Shown here: in pieces, positions 33,637 through 42,374 of the stretch
How positions within the stretch are numbered: position 1 is the first letter of the stretch
How the letters are laid out: every line of letters starts with the position of its first letter
NCBI GenBank assembly: GCA_026225255.1
Contig: JAMFSJ010000049.1
Coordinates: forward strand, 1 to 64,000
Reading direction: 5' to 3'
Source: Methylacidimicrobium fagopyrum
GTDB taxonomy: Bacteria > Verrucomicrobiota > Verrucomicrobiia > Limisphaerales > UBA11358
DNA length: 64,000 nucleotides
Position numbers and translations under genes: made by a program
The notes under the pieces: model-generated
Database searches by the model: none
The model's input: the letters and a program-made list of their open reading frames with translations, nothing else
Told to the model about the DNA's origin: nothing

Positions 33637-34932
33637 ATGGAAAATATTTTGCAGAATCAAATCATCATTGTTGGCGGCGGGGCGGCGGGATTTTTCGCGG
33701 CCATCGCGGCGGCGGAAGCGGGCGCGTCCGTGCTGCTGCTGGAAAAAACGGCGCGGTTTTTGGACAAGGTTCGCATCTCCGGCGGCGGACGTTGCAACGT
33801 GACGCATGCGTGTTTTGAGTCGCGCGAATTTGCAACACGTTATCCGCGTGGCGAACGGGCTTTGCTCGCGCCGTTCCAAAAATTTTCCGCGACGGACACC
33901 ATCGCGTGGTTTGCCGCACGCGGTGTGAAATTGAAAACGGAAAGCGACGGGCGAATGTTTCCGACAACGGATTCATCGCAGACGATTATTGATTGTCTGG
34001 TTGCGGCGGCGGAAAAGGCGGGGGTGAAAGTGCGTTTAAATTGCGGGGTTGAGTCGATTGTGAAAAATGCGGAAGGGAAGTTTGAAATTATATTTGCCCC
34101 TCACCCCGGCCCTCTCCCCAATCGTTCCTCATGGGGCGAGGGAGAAAACCTTTCCGCAGGTCGCGTGGGTGAAAAAGTTTTCGCTGATAAATTACTGCTC
34201 GCGACGGGCGGTTGTCGCGCGGCGGCGGCGGGACAATTGGCCGTGACGCTCGGGCACACGATTGAGCCGCCGGTGCCGTCGTTGTTCACGTTTCAGATCG
34301 AATCTCCCTGGCTGCGGTCGCTCGCCGGCGTTTCGTTGGAACGCGCCGAAGTTTCCGTGCCCACTGCCAAACTAAGCGAACGCGGTCCGCTGCTCGTGAC
34401 GCATTGGGGCTTGAGTGGGCCGGCGATTTTAAAAATGTCGGCGTGGGGCGCGCGAGTGTTGCACGGTTTAGATTATAAATTTCCATTGCTCGTGAACTGG
34501 CTACCGAATTTTTCAGCGGAAAAGATTGCTGCAGAATTTTTGGTGCGACGTGAAACGGTTGGCGCAAAATTGGTGGTGAATGTCCCGCTCGCGCCGCTGA
34601 CCTCGCGATTATGGGAGCAATTAGTGCTCGCGGCGGGCATTCCGCCAGATACGCGGTGGTCAAAATTCGCACGCGCGCAAGCGCACGCACTGGTGCAGCA
34701 ACTCACGCGTTCGGAATTTTCCGTGACGGGCAAAAGCTTGAACAAGGACGAATTTGTGACCTGCGGCGGCGTGAAATTAAGCGAGGTGAATTTCAAAACA
34801 ATGGAGAGCAAAATATGCCCCGGCCTTTATTTTGCGGGCGAGTTACTTGACATTGATGGCGTCACGGGCGGATTTAATTTTCAAGCCGCGTGGACAACGG
34901 GGTTTATTGCGGGCAATGCGATGGCGGCTTGA
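33637..34932 (+). CDS. FAD-dependent oxidoreductase, HI0933/BaiN family
   Basis: From the ATG at 33637 it has 431 residues. The dinucleotide-binding motif IIVGGGAAGFFAAIAAAEAG is at 9-28; VRISGGGRCNVTHAC, PTTDSSQTIIDCL, DKLLLATGG and the C-terminal GELLDIDGVTGGFNFQAAW are family marks. This family is poorly understood; one member (BaiN) acts on bile acids, others on unknown substrates. Residues about 154-177 are an insertion containing PHPGPLP...GEGE, encoded by a palindromic repeat. The frame remains open. Confidence 0.88.
   Translation: MENILQNQIIIVGGGAAGFFAAIAAAEAGASVLLLEKTARFLDKVRISGGGRCNVTHACFESREFATRYPRGERALLAPFQKFSATDTIAWFAARGVKLKTESDGRMFPTTDSSQTIIDCLVAAAEKAGVKVRLNCGVESIVKNAEGKFEIIFAPHPGPLPNRSSWGEGENLSAGRVGEKVFADKLLLATGGCRAAAAGQLAVTLGHTIEPPVPSLFTFQIESPWLRSLAGVSLERAEVSVPTAKLSERGPLLVTHWGLSGPAILKMSAWGARVLHGLDYKFPLLVNWLPNFSAEKIAAEFLVRRETVGAKLVVNVPLAPLTSRLWEQLVLAAGIPPDTRWSKFARAQAHALVQQLTRSEFSVTGKSLNKDEFVTCGGVKLSEVNFKTMESKICPGLYFAGELLDIDGVTGGFNFQAAWTTGFIAGNAMAA
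34110..34142 (+). repeat. Palindromic PHPGPLP-GEGE-type repeat inside the flavoprotein gene
   Basis: The arms ccctctcccc (34110-34119) and ggggcgaggg (34133-34142) pair with one mismatch; the flanks cctcacccc and gagaa extend the resemblance. It encodes the odd peptide PHPGPLPNRSSWGEGE in the FAD protein. I recall similar 'PHPNPLPxGEG' phrases as dispersed DNA repeats in several phyla, from memory only. Confidence 0.65.
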
Positions 34933-34962
34933 AATTTCTTCGGCGCGGTTGTATTTGAGAGC

Positions 34963-35367
34963 GTGGGCAAGACGTTCCATTTCCAATGTCCGTGGTGCCA
35001 ATATCGTGCGCACCTTTCCGGCGGCGCGGACAGCGGCGTGCATTGCGAGGTGCAAACGATCAAGTGTCGCGATTGCCGGGAATTGTATGATGTGCCCACG
35101 CGCTTGCGTCGGCGCGAACCGGAAAATGAAATCATTTCTGGAAAATTTCTCAAAATATTACGCCCGGAACTGCCGCCGTCCGTTTTGCGTAATGGTTCCT
35201 TTCATCAACTGAATAGTCCGGTGGCTCCGCTCGTCTGGCAGGAATTCAAACTCGCTTGTCCGCTGCGGGCAAATCACTTCGTCGAGCCATGGAACGATCC
35301 GGGGCGTTGTCCGCGCTGCGGCAATTTCATGGAAAAGAACGGCTGGCCCTTTCGCTTGTGGGAATGA
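34963..35367 (+). CDS. Zinc-ribbon protein of unknown function
   Basis: The 134-residue frame starts with a GTG at 34963, 30 bp after the flavoprotein stop. It contains three Cys pairs: CPWC near the N-terminus, CRDC around residue 35 and CPRCG near the C-terminus. This suggests two zinc ribbons, possibly nucleic-acid binding. It also has a plausible DNA-like motif VHCEVQTIKCRDC. No family is recognised; the start is uncertain. Confidence 0.6.
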   Translation: MGKTFHFQCPWCQYRAHLSGGADSGVHCEVQTIKCRDCRELYDVPTRLRRREPENEIISGKFLKILRPELPPSVLRNGSFHQLNSPVAPLVWQEFKLACPLRANHFVEPWNDPGRCPRCGNFMEKNGWPFRLWE

Positions 35368-35506
35368 CAGGGGGAAAGCGGAAAGCGGAAACGGGGATGG
35401 TGGGCTTCGTTCTTCGTTCGCGTATTTCGGATATTTCGCGGTTAAAAACTCTCTTTCAACGGCGAATAATCTGGCCAATGGCATTGAGTAATGGCACGTT
35501 TCGCGG

Positions 35507-37825
35507 ATGAAGCAGTTCATGAAATTTCTTTCCGTTGCGCTCGCGACGGCGGCGGGTTTTTCCCATTTTTCCAGCCCTGCAACCACCGTCACCAATGCTT
35601 TCGGTTTCACCGGCCCGGAGATTTATCCGGTGGATCAAGGCGTGGCGTTGTTGCACGTGGCCGACCTCGATGGCGATGGGTTGAACGACCTCATCGTCGT
35701 AAATAATTTGCGCGCCAAAATTAATTTGCTCTACAACCAAACTGGCAAAACGAATCGCGTGGAGGCGAATCCACTGCGCAAATTGGAATTGAACGAACTG
35801 CCGCCGGACGCGCGTTTTCGCATTGATTCGATGCCTTCAAATGAACGCATCGCCGCGCTGGAAGTGAAAGATTTGAACGGCGACGGCAAACCGGATCTCG
35901 TCTATTACGGCGACCAGAAAGATTTGGTCGTGCTTTATAATTTGGGCACGAACGGCTGGAGCGAGCCAAAGACGTGGCACGTCGACGATGGGCAGATGGA
36001 CCCGAACGCACTTTCGGTCGGCGATCTTTCGGGCGATGGCTTAAATGACATCGTGTTGCTCGGCGACAGCGGCGCGGTTTATTTTTGGAAACAGAATGCG
36101 GATCACACCTTGGCTGAACCGCAGAAAATTGCTTATTCCGGCACCCCACACGCGGTGCAGATCGCGGATGTGAATAGCGATGGCAAAAGCGATTTAGTGC
36201 TCGTGGATTTTGACAGCCCGACGCCATATCACGTCCGCTTTCAGATCGCCGGCGGGCAACTCGGGCCCGAAACGTATTTCAAAACCCAGCCCGTTCGCTC
36301 GTTCTGGGTGGATAATTTGGGCGGCGACAAAACGAATTATCTTACCGGCATCGTGACGGCGACCGGACGCGCAGAAGTGTCGCAATTCACCCGCCAACCG
36401 GGCGAAGTTTTGTCGGGCGCGTTGCGGGCGGGACAATTTCAAATCTTGCCGTTGAATAAAACAGATGCGGCGGCGCGCGGTATTTTGTGGGCGGACGTGG
36501 ATGGCGATGGCCGTCCTGATTTGCTCGTCGCGGAACCGGCCAGCGGCCAGCTCTCAGTTTATTTACAACAATCGGACGGCACGCTCGCGGCGCCGAAAAA
36601 ATTTCCCAGTCTCGCCGGCGTTTCGCAAATCGTCGTGTCGGATTGGAACGAAGATGGTCATCCGGAAATTTTCCTGTTGAGTCGCGACGAAAATGCGGTC
36701 GGCATGACGCAGTTTGATAAAAACGGGCGTTTGCCGTTCCCCACGTTGTTGCCGCTCGATGGCAAGCCGCTCGTGATGCGCGCGGGCGTGCTCAAGCCCG
36801 GTGCGAAGCCGACGCTCACGATCATCGTGGATAAAGACGGCGCGCGTTCGCTCGTCACGCGCACGGCGGATGGCAAAACGAAATCGCAAAAGTTGAGCGA
36901 CAGTTTTAAATCCAACCCGACCTCGTTCGCGATCCAAGACGTGAATCAAGATGGGCTCGCGGATTTGGTGCTGCTGATTCCTTATGAAAAAATCAAAGTC
37001 CTTTTGCAAAATAAAGACGGCGGTTTTGACGAGAAGGACATTGATCCGCCCGGCGGCACGATGGATCAACCGTGGCTCGCGTCCGCTGATGTCGATGGCG
37101 ATGGCAAACCAGAATTATTGTTGCCGCAGAAAAATTTCGTGCGCGCCGTGGTGTTGGAACAACAAGCGAAAACTGCGGGTTCCACGAATGCTCCGGATTG
37201 GATTTTCCGCGTAAAAGATCAGATCAACGGCGCTGCGACCGACTCGCGTATCATCGGCGCAACGGCGGTGGCGAATGGCAAAAATGTGACGCCTTCGATT
37301 TTTCTGCTCGACGCGCAAAACAAGCAATTGACGCTTACTGAACGCGACACGAACGGCGTGTGGCAGGTGGTGAAAAACATCCCGTTGCCGGTGGCGGATT
37401 TCGGTGCGTTGCGCACGGTGGATTTGGGCGGCAAACCGAGTGTCGCGTTCTTGAGCCAAAACGCCGTCGCGTGGCAATCGCTTTCGGGCGATGTCTGGCA
37501 GCTCACGAAATTGGATGAATATGATACGCCGATCAAAGACGGTTACTTGAACGATCTTGTCGCGGGCGATTTGACCGGTAGCGGCCGCAAGCAACTCGTG
37601 TTCATGGAAACGGCGCGGAATTATCTCGACCTCGTGTTCTTCGATAAAAATCGCAAACTCGTGCCCGGCAATCGCTGGCAGGTGTTCGAACAACACACCT
37701 TTCGCGGTGCGCAAAACGCGTTGCCCGAACCCCGTGAAAGCGCCGTGGCCGACGTGACGGGTGACAAAAAGAATGATCTCATTGTCCTCGTGCATGACCG
37801 CATCCTGGTTTACCCGCAGGAATAA
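35507..37825 (+). CDS. Secreted FG-GAP/VCBS-repeat beta-propeller protein
   Basis: The 772-residue protein has a signal-like start (MKQFMKFLSVALATAAGFSHFSS). It is made of FG-GAP repeats with calcium-type loops such as DLDGDGLNDLIVV, DLNGDGKPDLVYYG, DLSGDGLNDIVLLG, DVNSDGKSDLVLVD, DVDGDGRPDLLVAE, DVNQDGLADLVLL and DVDGDGKPELLLP. These form beta-propellers in adhesins and extracellular enzymes. No enzymatic domain is visible. It is probably an extracellular binding or structural protein. It is followed two bases later by trmB, so the two may be co-transcribed. Confidence 0.85.
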   Translation: MKQFMKFLSVALATAAGFSHFSSPATTVTNAFGFTGPEIYPVDQGVALLHVADLDGDGLNDLIVVNNLRAKINLLYNQTGKTNRVEANPLRKLELNELPPDARFRIDSMPSNERIAALEVKDLNGDGKPDLVYYGDQKDLVVLYNLGTNGWSEPKTWHVDDGQMDPNALSVGDLSGDGLNDIVLLGDSGAVYFWKQNADHTLAEPQKIAYSGTPHAVQIADVNSDGKSDLVLVDFDSPTPYHVRFQIAGGQLGPETYFKTQPVRSFWVDNLGGDKTNYLTGIVTATGRAEVSQFTRQPGEVLSGALRAGQFQILPLNKTDAAARGILWADVDGDGRPDLLVAEPASGQLSVYLQQSDGTLAAPKKFPSLAGVSQIVVSDWNEDGHPEIFLLSRDENAVGMTQFDKNGRLPFPTLLPLDGKPLVMRAGVLKPGAKPTLTIIVDKDGARSLVTRTADGKTKSQKLSDSFKSNPTSFAIQDVNQDGLADLVLLIPYEKIKVLLQNKDGGFDEKDIDPPGGTMDQPWLASADVDGDGKPELLLPQKNFVRAVVLEQQAKTAGSTNAPDWIFRVKDQINGAATDSRIIGATAVANGKNVTPSIFLLDAQNKQLTLTERDTNGVWQVVKNIPLPVADFGALRTVDLGGKPSVAFLSQNAVAWQSLSGDVWQLTKLDEYDTPIKDGYLNDLVAGDLTGSGRKQLVFMETARNYLDLVFFDKNRKLVPGNRWQVFEQHTFRGAQNALPEPRESAVADVTGDKKNDLIVLVHDRILVYPQE

Positions 37826-37827
37826 TT

Positions 37828-38451
37828 TTGATTCTGGAAACATTGAAAGTGGCCATCCTCTCTCTTGATAATTTGATCGTCCAACTTGAGACGATTCTTG
37901 AACCGCTCAAGCTCGCGGAACTATTTCCCTTGGAACAACCGTTGGAAGTGGAACTGGGCTGCGGCGACGCTTCATTTCTGGCGGAATACGCGCGGCAAAA
38001 TCCGGCAAAGAATTTCATTGGCGTGGAACGATTGCTCGGACGCATTCAAAAACTGGATCGCAAAGGCCGTCGCCTGGGGCTGACGAATACGCGGGGCGTG
38101 CGCATCGAGTCCGCGTATTTTATGCAATATCTGTTGCGGCCGCATTCCGCGGCGGCCGTGCACGTTTATTTTCCCGATCCCTGGCCGAAGAAAAAGCATC
38201 GTCATCACCGGCTCATCAACGAACAATTTCCCGCGCTCGCCCGCGCCGCGCTGGTGCCCGGCGGCACGGTTTTTCTGCGCACGGACGATACGGATTATTT
38301 TCAACAGATGAACGAAGTTTTTGACGCGGCGAAGGAATTTGAAAAAGTAGCGACGCCGCCGGCCTTGGCGGAAATCACCACGGACTTTGAGCGTGATTTT
38401 AATGCGCAGGGAATCCCAACGTTGCGCGCGGCTTACCGGAACTTGAAATGA
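37828..38451 (+). CDS. trmB: tRNA (guanine-46-N7)-methyltransferase
   Basis: The 207-residue protein has the SAM motif ELGCGDASFLAEYA and the TrmB signature VHVYFPDPWPKKKHRHHRL, then ARAALVPGGTVFLRTDD. It methylates G46 in the variable loop of tRNAs. The start is a TTG at 37828 (a GTG at 37849 is also possible); both are close to the preceding stop. It is shorter at the C-terminus than E. coli TrmB but complete in motifs. Confidence 0.93.
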   Translation: MILETLKVAILSLDNLIVQLETILEPLKLAELFPLEQPLEVELGCGDASFLAEYARQNPAKNFIGVERLLGRIQKLDRKGRRLGLTNTRGVRIESAYFMQYLLRPHSAAAVHVYFPDPWPKKKHRHHRLINEQFPALARAALVPGGTVFLRTDDTDYFQQMNEVFDAAKEFEKVATPPALAEITTDFERDFNAQGIPTLRAAYRNLK

Positions 38452-38496
38452 CGAGTGGACGTTATCGGCTCCATTCGTCATTGGTCATTTTGAATT

Positions 38497-38946
38497 TCAG
38501 ACATCAATCACCGGCCCGTCACCGTCATTCTTCTTATTATTGGGCGGGCCGGGCGGGCCGCGTTGCACGCGGACGTTTGAATTGCCGGTCATGATGTTCA
38601 GGATCACTGTGATGATGCTGATGATCAACGCGCCAAGAAACGCATAGCCAAACGTATCCACATAAAAACTGGGCCGGAGCAGGTAGCCGACGAAATAGAG
38701 CAGCAGCGCATTAATGACCAGCGTGAACAGCCCGAGCGTGAAGATCAGCAATGGCAGCGCGATGAGCATCAAGATCGGACGCACAAACGCATTCAGAATG
38801 CCCAGCAACAACGAGGCGAACACGAGCGCGAACTTCGTTTCGTAATGGATATGGTTGGGCAAAATCATGGCCGCCAGCGCGACCGCGAGCGTGCTGATGA
38901 TCCAGCTTTGCAAAAAGCGAACTAATTTTTTCTGACCGGGCTGCAT
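38497..38946 (-). CDS. Phage-holin-like four-helix membrane protein (PF04020 type)
   Basis: From the ATG at 38946 the protein is 149 residues; an upstream ATG at 38970 adds eight. It has four membrane segments with the family phrases ILNAFVRPILMLIALPL and LGLFTLVINALLLYFVGYLL. The tail is hydrophilic (PPGPPNNKKNDGDGP). Despite the holin label, these proteins are widespread in bacteria without phage and their role is unknown. No phage gene is nearby. Confidence 0.8.
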   Translation of the reverse strand: MQPGQKKLVRFLQSWIISTLAVALAAMILPNHIHYETKFALVFASLLLGILNAFVRPILMLIALPLLIFTLGLFTLVINALLLYFVGYLLRPSFYVDTFGYAFLGALIISIITVILNIMTGNSNVRVQRGPPGPPNNKKNDGDGPVIDV

Positions 38947-39051
38947 AAATCTCTTAAAAGGCGACGGCAACTTGCTTTACTTTGACCGGAAAAACAAGAC
39001 GTGATTTTTCGCTGGCTTCGCGACGCGGTTCGCGTCAGATTGCCGCACGCC

Positions 39052-39942
39052 ATGAAAATTATCTTTGCCGTCGCTCTCGTTTCCCTCGCCTTGGCTGCGT
39101 CCGCGGCTGAAAGTGTGATTGCGCCGGGGGCCAAGTTGGAAAAGCTCGCGGGCGATTTCGCGTTCACCGAAGGTCCGACGGGTGATGCGGCCGGCAACCT
39201 GTTTTTCGTAGATCAACCGAATAACCGAATCATGGAATGGAGCGTGGACGGAAAGCTTTCCACGTTTCTGCAACCGTCTGGTTATGCGAATGGCATGATG
39301 TTCGACGCGCACGGTAATCTCATCGCTTGCGCGGATGAACACAACGCGCTTTGGGCCATCACGCCCGATAAAAAAACCTCCATTCTCGTCACCAATTTTA
39401 ACGGCAAATATCTAAATGGCCCGAACGACGTTTGGGTGTCGGCCAATGGCGGGATGTATTTGAGCGATCCGTTTTACAATCGCAAATGGTGGGATCACGA
39501 CACGATGGCGTTGACCAACGAAGAAGTTTTTTATCTGTCGCCGGACCGGAAAACCTTGGCGCGCGTGACCGAAGATTTGAAAAAACCAAACGGCATTACC
39601 GGCACGCCGGATGGAAAAAATCTTTACGTCTCGGACATCCGCGCGGGCCAAACGTGGCGTTATGACATCCAGCCAGACGGTTCGCTGACGAATAAGATTT
39701 TTTTCTGTGCGCTCGGTTCCGACGGCATGACGATTGACGACGAAGGAAATCTTTATCTGACCGGCCACGGCGTGATGATTTTTGATAAAACCGGAAAGCA
39801 GATCGAGCACATTGACGTGAATGAAAAATGGTCGGCGAACGTTTGCTTTGCGGGTAAAGATCGGAAGACGCTTTTCATCACGGCGAGCGAATCGCTTTAT
39901 TCCATCCAGATGCGGGTTAAAGGCGGCAATCCGGCGAAGTGA
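39052..39942 (+). CDS. Secreted SMP-30/gluconolactonase-like protein
   Basis: From the ATG at 39052 it has 296 residues and a signal peptide (MKIIFAVALVSLALAASAAE). The propeller shows FTEGPTGDAAGNLFFVDQ, LNGPNDVWVSANGGMYLSDP and KPNGITGTPDGKNLYVSD, which are SMP-30/gluconolactonase marks. The Asn-Asp pair that binds metal is visible. It probably hydrolyses sugar lactones in the periplasm; the substrate is unknown. It may cooperate with the secreted sugar dehydrogenase at 7615, but they are far apart. Confidence 0.87.
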   Translation: MKIIFAVALVSLALAASAAESVIAPGAKLEKLAGDFAFTEGPTGDAAGNLFFVDQPNNRIMEWSVDGKLSTFLQPSGYANGMMFDAHGNLIACADEHNALWAITPDKKTSILVTNFNGKYLNGPNDVWVSANGGMYLSDPFYNRKWWDHDTMALTNEEVFYLSPDRKTLARVTEDLKKPNGITGTPDGKNLYVSDIRAGQTWRYDIQPDGSLTNKIFFCALGSDGMTIDDEGNLYLTGHGVMIFDKTGKQIEHIDVNEKWSANVCFAGKDRKTLFITASESLYSIQMRVKGGNPAK

Positions 39943-39945
39943 TTT

Positions 39946-40398
39946 TTAGATTTCTGCGGCGTCTAGTTTATTAACGCGCTTTAGATTCTTAAAAAAGAAG
40001 AACCAACAAATCGGCGCAAAAACATTGCAGAAAGCTAAAGAATAAAGCAAATAGCCGATGATGATCAACGGGCTTGGCGGCAGTTTATCCATCACTCCAT
40101 TCCGCAAGACTTCGCCTTGGGAAAAAAGATTCACGTAGGGCATCATATTATTGTAGGGCCCGACGGATGCGCCGCAGCACTCGCAAAACCAAGCGTTGTC
40201 CGGCTGGGCTGTGAAACAGCGATGGCAAAGTTCGACGGCTTCCGGTTCCGACAATTTTTGTTCCGTTTCAATATCCCACGGATCGGGCGTGATCGGCGCC
40301 GTGCGAACCCAGGCAATCAAGCGCCAAATTAAAACTCCGAGCAGACCGCCGATGGCAATTTCTCCGAGCAGAAGATTGGGGTCGCTTATCGCAAGCAT
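39946..40398 (-). CDS. Membrane protein with a zinc ribbon, unknown
   Basis: From the ATG at 40398 the protein has 150 residues. A first membrane segment (about residues 10-28, LGEIAIGGLLGVLIWRLIAW) is followed by a zinc ribbon, CHRC...CECC, and a second hydrophobic region near the end (LLYSLAFCNVFAPICWFFFF). I recognise no family. It converges on the SMP-30 gene with three bases between stops. It resembles the other small ribbon-plus-membrane proteins in this window. Confidence 0.6.
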   Translation of the reverse strand: MLAISDPNLLLGEIAIGGLLGVLIWRLIAWVRTAPITPDPWDIETEQKLSEPEAVELCHRCFTAQPDNAWFCECCGASVGPYNNMMPYVNLFSQGEVLRNGVMDKLPPSPLIIIGYLLYSLAFCNVFAPICWFFFFKNLKRVNKLDAAEI

Positions 40399-40522
40399 AA
40401 CATGGAAGAATTTCGCGCGTTGGTTGCGTGCTGTCAAGAATGCAAAGTGTTTGGATCGGCGGCGTAAAAAATTTGCCCGCCGCTTTTGTCTGTGGCATTG
40501 TAAAGGCAGCAAATTTTATTTT

Positions 40523-40867
40523 ATGAGCAAACCAAAAATTATCGCCTATTTGAAACCGAGCTGCGGCTGGAGCCAGGGAGTTCGCGCCGTGTTGCGCAAA
40601 TATGACCTGCCGTTTGAAGATCGCGACATCATCAACGATCCGATCCAGCGCCAAGAAATGATCGAGAAGAGCGGCCAGATGTTGAGCCCGTGCGTCGAGA
40701 TCAACGGCCAGATGTTGCCCGACATCAGCGGCGAAGAAGTCGAAGCGTGGATGCTCGCGAACAATGTCGTGACGCAAAACAACCGCACGCCCGACGCGCC
40801 GATCAACCAACCCTGCGCGCATGAAATGCCGCAGAGTGCGCCGATGAGTTTTGGGGCGCGCCGGTAA
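40523..40867 (+). CDS. Glutaredoxin family protein with CGWS motif
   Basis: The ATG at 40523 gives 114 residues. The thioredoxin-fold motif is PSCGWSQGVR (Cys near residue 13), so only one Cys of the usual CPYC pair is present, as in monothiol glutaredoxins. LSPCVEINGQMLPDISGEEVEAWM follows the family pattern. It may handle glutathione-dependent reduction or iron-sulfur transfer. The last 25 residues are an extra tail with a Cys (QPCAHEMPQ). A terminator follows. Confidence 0.82.
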   Translation: MSKPKIIAYLKPSCGWSQGVRAVLRKYDLPFEDRDIINDPIQRQEMIEKSGQMLSPCVEINGQMLPDISGEEVEAWMLANNVVTQNNRTPDAPINQPCAHEMPQSAPMSFGARR

Positions 40868-40886
40868 AACAATTTAATCGTCACCC

Positions 40887-40917
40887 GCCGCGTGGAACCA
40901 TCCGCGCGGCTTTTTTT
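40887..40917 (+). terminator. Rho-independent terminator after the glutaredoxin
   Basis: The stem gccgcg (40887-40892) with cgcggc (40905-40910) is followed directly by seven T (40911-40917). Confidence 0.75.
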
Positions 40918-40926
40918 ATTCGGACC

Positions 40927-41007
40927 GCCGGGCATTGCCCGGCAAGTAGATCGTTATAATTTCAGCGAGCTGAGCAATGCTCGGCGCTCCGATCGCTTGC
41001 TCAGCTC
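40927..41007. repeat. Two successive hairpins upstream of panC
   Basis: The first is gccgggc-att-gcccggc (40927-40943). The second has perfect 11-base arms gagctgagcaa (40967-40977) and ttgctcagctc (40997-41007), with ctcggcgctcc in the loop. They lie 60 bases before panC and share words with the gcgccg hairpins at 8910 and 48305. Confidence 0.6.
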
Positions 41008-41069
41008 GAACCCTTTCGCTTTTGACAATCGCATTGAAAAGTCGTTGGTCCTGCGCCATTTTGTTTAGG

Positions 41070-41954
41070 ATGCAAATTGTTTCTTCCATCGCTGCGATGT
41101 CGCGGCTCGCCAAAAAATGGCAACGCGCGGGAACCAAAATCGGTTTCGTGCCGACGATGGGTTATCTGCACGCCGGTCACATGAGCCTCGTGCGCGAGGC
41201 GCGTAAGCGCGTGTGCCAAGGTGGCAAAGTGGTTGTCAGTATTTACGTCAATCCGACGCAGTTCTCGCCGACCGAAGATCTTTCGAAATATCCGCGTGAT
41301 TTGAAACGTGATCTGAAGCTGTGTCGTGCGGAAGGCGCCGACGTTATCTTTACGCCGACCGATGCGGAAATATATCCGAACCGGCAAAATCAGAAATCGG
41401 AAATCGGAAATCGGAAATCATTTAGCACCTACGTCGTCGAAGAAAAACTCTCACAAAGCATGGAAGGCGCGTCGCGGCCGACCCATTTTCGCGGCGTGAC
41501 GACCGTGGTGGCGAAATTATTTAACATCGTGCTGCCGGACGTGGCAGTGTTCGGACAAAAAGATTTTCAACAAGCTGCCGTCATCCAGCGCATGGTGGCG
41601 GATTTGAATTTCCCGTTAAAAATCATCATCGCACCGACCACGCGTGAACGTGATGGTTTGGCGATGAGTTCGCGTAATAAATATTTGGATGCAGAACAAC
41701 GTGCGCAGGCCGTGATTTTATTTCATGCGCTGCAAGCCGCCAAAGCGGCGGTGAAAACCAAATCCGTTTCCGCTTCACGCCTGAAAGCCGACTTAAAGGA
41801 ATTTCTCACCGCTGCACCATTGGGGCGATTGGACTACGTTGAGTTTTTTGATCCGGAAACGCTGGAGCCGGTCGCCCAAGTCGGGCAAGGAACGCAGATG
41901 GCGTTAGCTGTATTTTTCGGCAAGACGCGGTTGATTGATAATGCCCGGTTGTAA
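41070..41954 (+). CDS. panC: Pantothenate synthetase
   Basis: From the ATG at 41070 the protein has 294 residues. It joins pantoate and beta-alanine with ATP. Motifs are FVPTMGYLHAGHMSLVREA, SIYVNPTQFSPTEDLSKYPRD, SQSMEGASRPTHFRGVTTVV, FGQKDFQQAAVI and TRERDGLAMSSRN. Residues 104-117 (NRQNQKSEIGNRKS) are an extra 14-residue stretch between IYP and FSTYV, encoded by tandem heptamers. Its stop is directly followed by the stop of the convergent vapC. panB and panD are not here. Confidence 0.95.
   Translation: MQIVSSIAAMSRLAKKWQRAGTKIGFVPTMGYLHAGHMSLVREARKRVCQGGKVVVSIYVNPTQFSPTEDLSKYPRDLKRDLKLCRAEGADVIFTPTDAEIYPNRQNQKSEIGNRKSFSTYVVEEKLSQSMEGASRPTHFRGVTTVVAKLFNIVLPDVAVFGQKDFQQAAVIQRMVADLNFPLKIIIAPTTRERDGLAMSSRNKYLDAEQRAQAVILFHALQAAKAAVKTKSVSASRLKADLKEFLTAAPLGRLDYVEFFDPETLEPVAQVGQGTQMALAVFFGKTRLIDNARL
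41393..41420 (+). repeat. Four tandem gaaatcg heptamers inside panC
   Basis: gaaatcg repeats at 41393, 41400 and 41407, and once more as gaaatca at 41414. Together with flanking bases it makes a 42-bp in-frame addition encoding residues 104-117. A seven-base unit would shift the frame on expansion or loss of single copies. Confidence 0.75.
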
Positions 41955-42374
41955 TTATTGGGTTGGCGTGATGAGCGGAATCGCTTGCCGTTCGAATCGG
42001 CGATAAATTTTGAAATCAGAGTCCAAAGTGAGCAGCCGGCAGTCGCGCTTTTCTTCGGTCATTGAAACCAAGCAGGCATCCACAAAATCCATGGGCGTGT
42101 CGGCATATTTTTTCATCAACGAAAGCACGCGATTATGGCTGGCATTCAAGTCAAAGCGCACGGCGATGATCTCGCGATGGATCAATTCCAATACGCCCCA
42201 CGGTTTGACGCCGGCATCTTGCAGCAGATGAGTCGCCTCGGTGATGGCACCTTCGCAAGTCACCAGCGTGCCGGATAAATGGGAAAATTGATCAACCGCC
42301 CATTCGTGGTGCTGGTCGGAACGGTCAAGCAGCGCAATGAGCGGCCCAGAATCGGTCAGGATTGTTTCCATCAC
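41955..42374 (-). CDS. vapC: VapC-type PIN-domain toxin
   Basis: The 139-residue PIN protein (MMETILTDSGPLIALLDRSD) has conserved acidic residues in TDSGPL, CEGAITEATHLL, MDFVDACLV and TLDSDFKIY. It is the probable RNase toxin of a type II pair. Its ATG overlaps the antitoxin stop by four bases. The order antitoxin-toxin with overlap is the usual one. The target RNA is unknown. Confidence 0.88.
   Translation of the reverse strand: MMETILTDSGPLIALLDRSDQHHEWAVDQFSHLSGTLVTCEGAITEATHLLQDAGVKPWGVLELIHREIIAVRFDLNASHNRVLSLMKKYADTPMDFVDACLVSMTEEKRDCRLLTLDSDFKIYRRFERQAIPLITPTQ

Noticed and set aside
38497..38946. Prophage remnant, based on the holin label
   Set aside because: No other phage gene is near; this four-helix family is common in bacterial chromosomes.
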